Assembly (NCBI GenBank): GCA_023428885.1
Contig: JAEYWQ010000260.1
Coordinates: forward strand, 1-9,725
Source of the DNA: Bacillota bacterium
GTDB lineage: Bacteria > Bacillota > Clostridia > Lachnospirales > Lachnospiraceae
Length of the DNA: 9,725 nt
Reading direction: 5' to 3'
A program made the position numbers and the translations under genes. Below are positions 7,763-9,725 of this stretch, piece after piece. Each line of letters begins with the position of its first letter. The first letter of the stretch is position 1. The notes under the pieces are model-generated. The model was not told the origin of the DNA and did not search any database. It saw only the letters and a list, made by a program, of their open reading frames with translations.

Positions 7763-8911
7763 TTAATCATGGAATAGAAGACTTTTCACTCCCAGAAAAT
7801 TACGAACAGCAACGGTTACACCACCAAGCAAGATGGAAGTATCTTTTCGTAATGATGGAATAATAGGTACATGTGTCAATACTTTACTGGATAGTCCATT
7901 CACAATTCTACTGATTAACCAAGGAAATGCATTGGTAAGAGAACTGTTAATGATAACAATCTCAGGACTTATGGAGTTAAGCAGATTGTTGATACAGATA
8001 CACATATAAGAAACAAATTGATCAAGAAGTTCCAGGGCTGAGCGCTCCTGCTCTTTGCAGGCGTCCAAAAACTCTTCCCAGGTAACTTCTTTTTTGCCTG
8101 TAATTTTCTTGTATTCCATTAATAGAGCACGTTCGGAGGTATATTGTTCGAGACAGCCATAATTACCACATGGACAAAAACGTCCATTCATTTCAACAAT
8201 GGTATGTCCTAACTCTCCAGCATGGCCACTATTTCCATTGAACAATTCGTTGTTTATGATAACACCCAGACCCACACCAGTGTGAATACTGATATTTGCT
8301 AAGCTTCTATAATGATCGGACAGAAAAGCACGTTCGCCCAGAGCAGAGAGATTAGCTTCGTTCTCTAAGAAAATTGGAACACTAAAGTATTCTGTAAGTC
8401 TTTGTCTTATTTCCATTCCTACTAGATTATAGTATGGGGTAAATAGTATCTCATTCTCGTATGTAACACCGTGGATACCCAGTGTTATACCAATTAAACC
8501 ATAAGGAAGTTTGTCATAACTTTGCTCCATTGATTCAATTAACTGAATGAGACAAGGAATTATCTCTGATTCTTTTGGAGTCTTTACTTGCTTAATGCTA
8601 CGATGCTCTCCTAAGAGGTCACTGATCATACACGAGAGTACAGATACACCAATATCTATACAGATTGCATAACCTGCTTTTTGATTAAAGCTTAATAAAA
8701 TTGGCTTTCTACCTAGAGATGTATCATCACTACCAATTTCAATTACAAGCTTTGCATTGATTAAATCCTGTACGATCGCTGAGATGGTAGCTTTTGTTAA
8801 GCCGAGTTTTTTTGAGATACTTGCACGAGATATTGGATTGCAATGTATAATAGTTTCCAATACCAGCTTGCTATTCATATCCCGAATCAGTTCTTTACTT
8901 CCTAATATCAT
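7763..8911 (-). CDS. xylR: ROK-family transcriptional repressor, probable xylose-responsive XylR
   Basis: The 382-residue protein has an N-terminal winged helix-turn-helix (recognition region about 28-52, SRASISKKLGLTKATISAIV) joined to a ROK sugar-binding domain. That domain shows a degenerate phosphate loop (Asp86-Ile-Gly-Val), GIHG near 145, ENEANLSALGE at 183-193, and the ROK zinc site formed by His236, Cys246, Cys248 and Cys253 (CPCGNYGCLE). Sugar-kinase ROK members have Asp after Asn in the ENEAN position; here it is Glu185, consistent with a regulator without kinase activity. It is transcribed away from xylB, the usual arrangement for a xylose repressor, so the symbol rests on context as well as family. 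The start at 8911 keeps the typical GSKELIRDMN lead-in; an AAGGA site lies 12 bases upstream. NagC-like or other sugar specificity is not excluded. Confidence 0.86.
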   Translation of the reverse strand: MILGSKELIRDMNSKLVLETIIHCNPISRASISKKLGLTKATISAIVQDLINAKLVIEIGSDDTSLGRKPILLSFNQKAGYAICIDIGVSVLSCMISDLLGEHRSIKQVKTPKESEIIPCLIQLIESMEQSYDKLPYGLIGITLGIHGVTYENEILFTPYYNLVGMEIRQRLTEYFSVPIFLENEANLSALGERAFLSDHYRSLANISIHTGVGLGVIINNELFNGNSGHAGELGHTIVEMNGRFCPCGNYGCLEQYTSERALLMEYKKITGKKEVTWEEFLDACKEQERSALELLDQFVSYMCICINNLLNSISPEIVIINSSLTNAFPWLISRIVNGLSSKVLTHVPIIPSLRKDTSILLGGVTVAVRNFLGVKSLLFHD

Positions 8912-8988
8912 TACTATAACCGTTCCTTTCTTTTTCTTCTAGTTCAACTCATGCAAACTCTTATTAATTGATAGGAAATTCCCATACG

Positions 8989-9011
8989 AACTGTTTAGTA
9001 TCTTTACAGTT
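8989..9011 (-). promoter_or_regulatory. 23-base imperfect dyad in the repressor leader, possible autoregulatory operator
   Basis: On the + strand the arms AACTGTTTAG (8989-8998) and CTTTACAGTT (9002-9011) are complementary at eight of ten positions around a TAT centre. The dyad lies about 10-30 bases downstream of the predicted start site of the repressor transcript, where a bound repressor could block its own gene. It shares GTTTAGT with the dyad next to xylB. Binding is inferred, not shown. Confidence 0.4.
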
Positions 9012-9028
9012 TTCTCAATATTGTTCTA

Positions 9029-9057
9029 ATTATATCATAATGCAATAAAATTCTAAA
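9029..9057 (-). promoter_or_regulatory. Predicted sigma-A promoter of the ROK repressor
   Basis: On the minus strand, TATAAT (9034-9029) is preceded directly by TGA, an extended -10, and has TTTAGA (9057-9052; four of six to consensus) 17 bases upstream. Transcription would start near 9022, leaving a leader of about 110 bases. Confidence 0.65.
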
Positions 9058-9063
9058 GACTTA

Positions 9064-9093
9064 TTTACTTTTCCTAGTGTTATATGATATAGT
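9064..9093 (+). promoter_or_regulatory. Predicted xylB promoter
   Basis: TTTACT (9064-9069) and TATAGT (9088-9093) are separated by 18 bases, placing the start near 9100, inside the adjacent dyad. The alternative -10 TATGAT (9083-9088) has no good -35 partner. Confidence 0.5.
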
Positions 9094-9109
9094 TTAGTTA
9101 TAAAACTAA
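9094..9109 (+). promoter_or_regulatory. Probable ROK/XylR operator overlapping the xylB start site
   Basis: TTAGTT (9094-9099) and AACTAA (9104-9109) form a perfect six-base inverted repeat around ATAA, with one more G-C pair further out (9092/9111). The half-site resembles the TTAGTTT/AAACTAA ends of the Bacillus xylose operator as I recall it, but the two halves here are much closer together. The dyad directly abuts the predicted -10, an effective place for repression. Assignment to this repressor is an inference from position and half-site. Confidence 0.6.
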
Positions 9110-9123
9110 CCGACTTTCACAAT

Positions 9124-9130
9124 AAAGGAG
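9124..9130 (+). promoter_or_regulatory. xylB ribosome binding site
   Basis: AAAGGAG lies six bases before the ATG at 9137 and fixes that start. Confidence 0.85.
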
Positions 9131-9136
9131 AAACTT

Positions 9137-9725
9137 ATGTATTATATTGGAGTTGACTTAGGAACTTCATCAGTTAAGCTTGTACTAATGGAGGATGCTA
9201 AGAATATCGTTAAGGTACTTTCAAAAGAATATCCTATCAGTTTTCCTAAGGAATTATGGTCCGAGCAAAACCCTTTGGATTGGTACGAACAGACAGTGTT
9301 AGGAATTCAAGAGCTGGTAAAAGATATTGACGTTACTAAGGTGAATGGAATCAGCTTTGGAGGTCAGATGCATGGCCTCGTAATTCTGGATGAGAATGAT
9401 GAAGTATTACGTCCTGCTATTCTCTGGAACGATGGACGTACAGGGAAAGAATGTGATTACTTAAACACAGTAGTTGGTCGTCAGGTTATTTCTAAGTACA
9501 CAGGAAATATGGCATTGACAGGGTTTACAGCACCAAAGCTTCTGTGGGTGAAGGAAAACGAAGCAGAAATTTTTGCCCGTATCAGTAAGATTATGTTGCC
9601 AAAAGATTATCTGATCTATCGCTTTACCCAGATTCATGCAACTGATGTTTCTGATGCTTCTGGTATGCTTTTGTTTGACGTAGAGCATAAGTGCTGGTCA
9701 GAAGAGATGATGTCCATCGTCGGAG
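9137..9725 (+). CDS. xylB: Xylulokinase (3'-truncated by window edge)
   Basis: The first 196 residues of an FGGY-family sugar kinase are visible, about 40 percent of the usual 490-500. It phosphorylates D-xylulose with ATP to xylulose 5-phosphate, feeding the pentose phosphate pathway after xylose isomerase. Signatures are the N-terminal phosphate-binding IGVDLGTSSVK (4-14), WSEQNP (41-46), the xylulokinase-specific GGQMHG (75-80, with Met78 and His79 at the sugar site), LRPAILWNDGR (91-101), TGN and GFTAPKLLW (129-137), LPKDYL (154-159) and SDASG (172-176). The QMHG and GFTAPKLLW segments separate it from glycerol, gluconate and ribulose kinases. The catalytic Asp in the second half lies beyond the window. 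It is divergent from the ROK repressor, and a dyad covers its predicted start site, so it is probably induced by xylose. Confidence 0.95.
   Translation, partial: MYYIGVDLGTSSVKLVLMEDAKNIVKVLSKEYPISFPKELWSEQNPLDWYEQTVLGIQELVKDIDVTKVNGISFGGQMHGLVILDENDEVLRPAILWNDGRTGKECDYLNTVVGRQVISKYTGNMALTGFTAPKLLWVKENEAEIFARISKIMLPKDYLIYRFTQIHATDVSDASGMLLFDVEHKCWSEEMMSIVG

Noticed and set aside
7740..7777. Bidirectional terminator between the lipid kinase and the ROK repressor
   Set aside because: Only weak AT-rich pairings (ATTACT/AGTAAT, CTATTTC/GGAATAG) exist, without a GC-rich stem or T-run.
9105..9125. Catabolite-responsive (cre) site near the xylB start
   Set aside because: TGAAAG on the minus strand is followed by CG one base too late, so the cre consensus is not met.

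Overview
The window looks like chromosomal DNA from a low-GC, endospore-forming Firmicute, most likely a clostridium of the Lachnospiraceae type. The evidence is an AddAB-type recombination nuclease instead of RecBCD, an alpha/beta-type small acid-soluble spore protein (SASP), strong AGGAG-like ribosome binding sites and AT-rich codon use. A plant-sugar-using species such as Lachnoclostridium phytofermentans would fit, but that is a guess from gene content. No mobile element, CRISPR array, tRNA or rRNA was seen. No unknown system is evident; the less ordinary parts are small regulatory and repeat structures.

Layout. Bases 1-2841 (+) hold the 3' part of addB, which has lost its N-terminus to the window edge. 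It overlaps by 44 bases with a complete addA at 2798-6475 (+). The two make the helicase-nuclease that processes double-strand breaks for RecA. A 123-base spacer follows, with a 16-base direct repeat that also folds as overlapping inverted repeats. Next come a 72-residue SASP-like gene (6598-6816, +) and, 14 bases later, a diacylglycerol-kinase-family lipid kinase (6831-7739, +), which probably share a transcript.

A ROK-family repressor (7763-8911, -) converges on the lipid kinase with only 23 bases between them. It is divergent from the 5' part of xylB, xylulokinase (9137 to the window end, +). The 225-base divergent region carries a good extended -10 promoter for the repressor, a plausible xylB promoter, a TTAGTT/AACTAA dyad just downstream of the xylB -10, and a second 23-base imperfect dyad in the repressor leader.

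How the genes work together. addB-addA form one repair unit. The SASP and lipid kinase are a separate unit whose joint purpose is not evident. The ROK repressor and xylB form a typical xylose-responsive pair: the repressor would bind the dyad over the xylB start site and be released when xylose is present. The rest of the xylose pathway presumably lies beyond the right edge.
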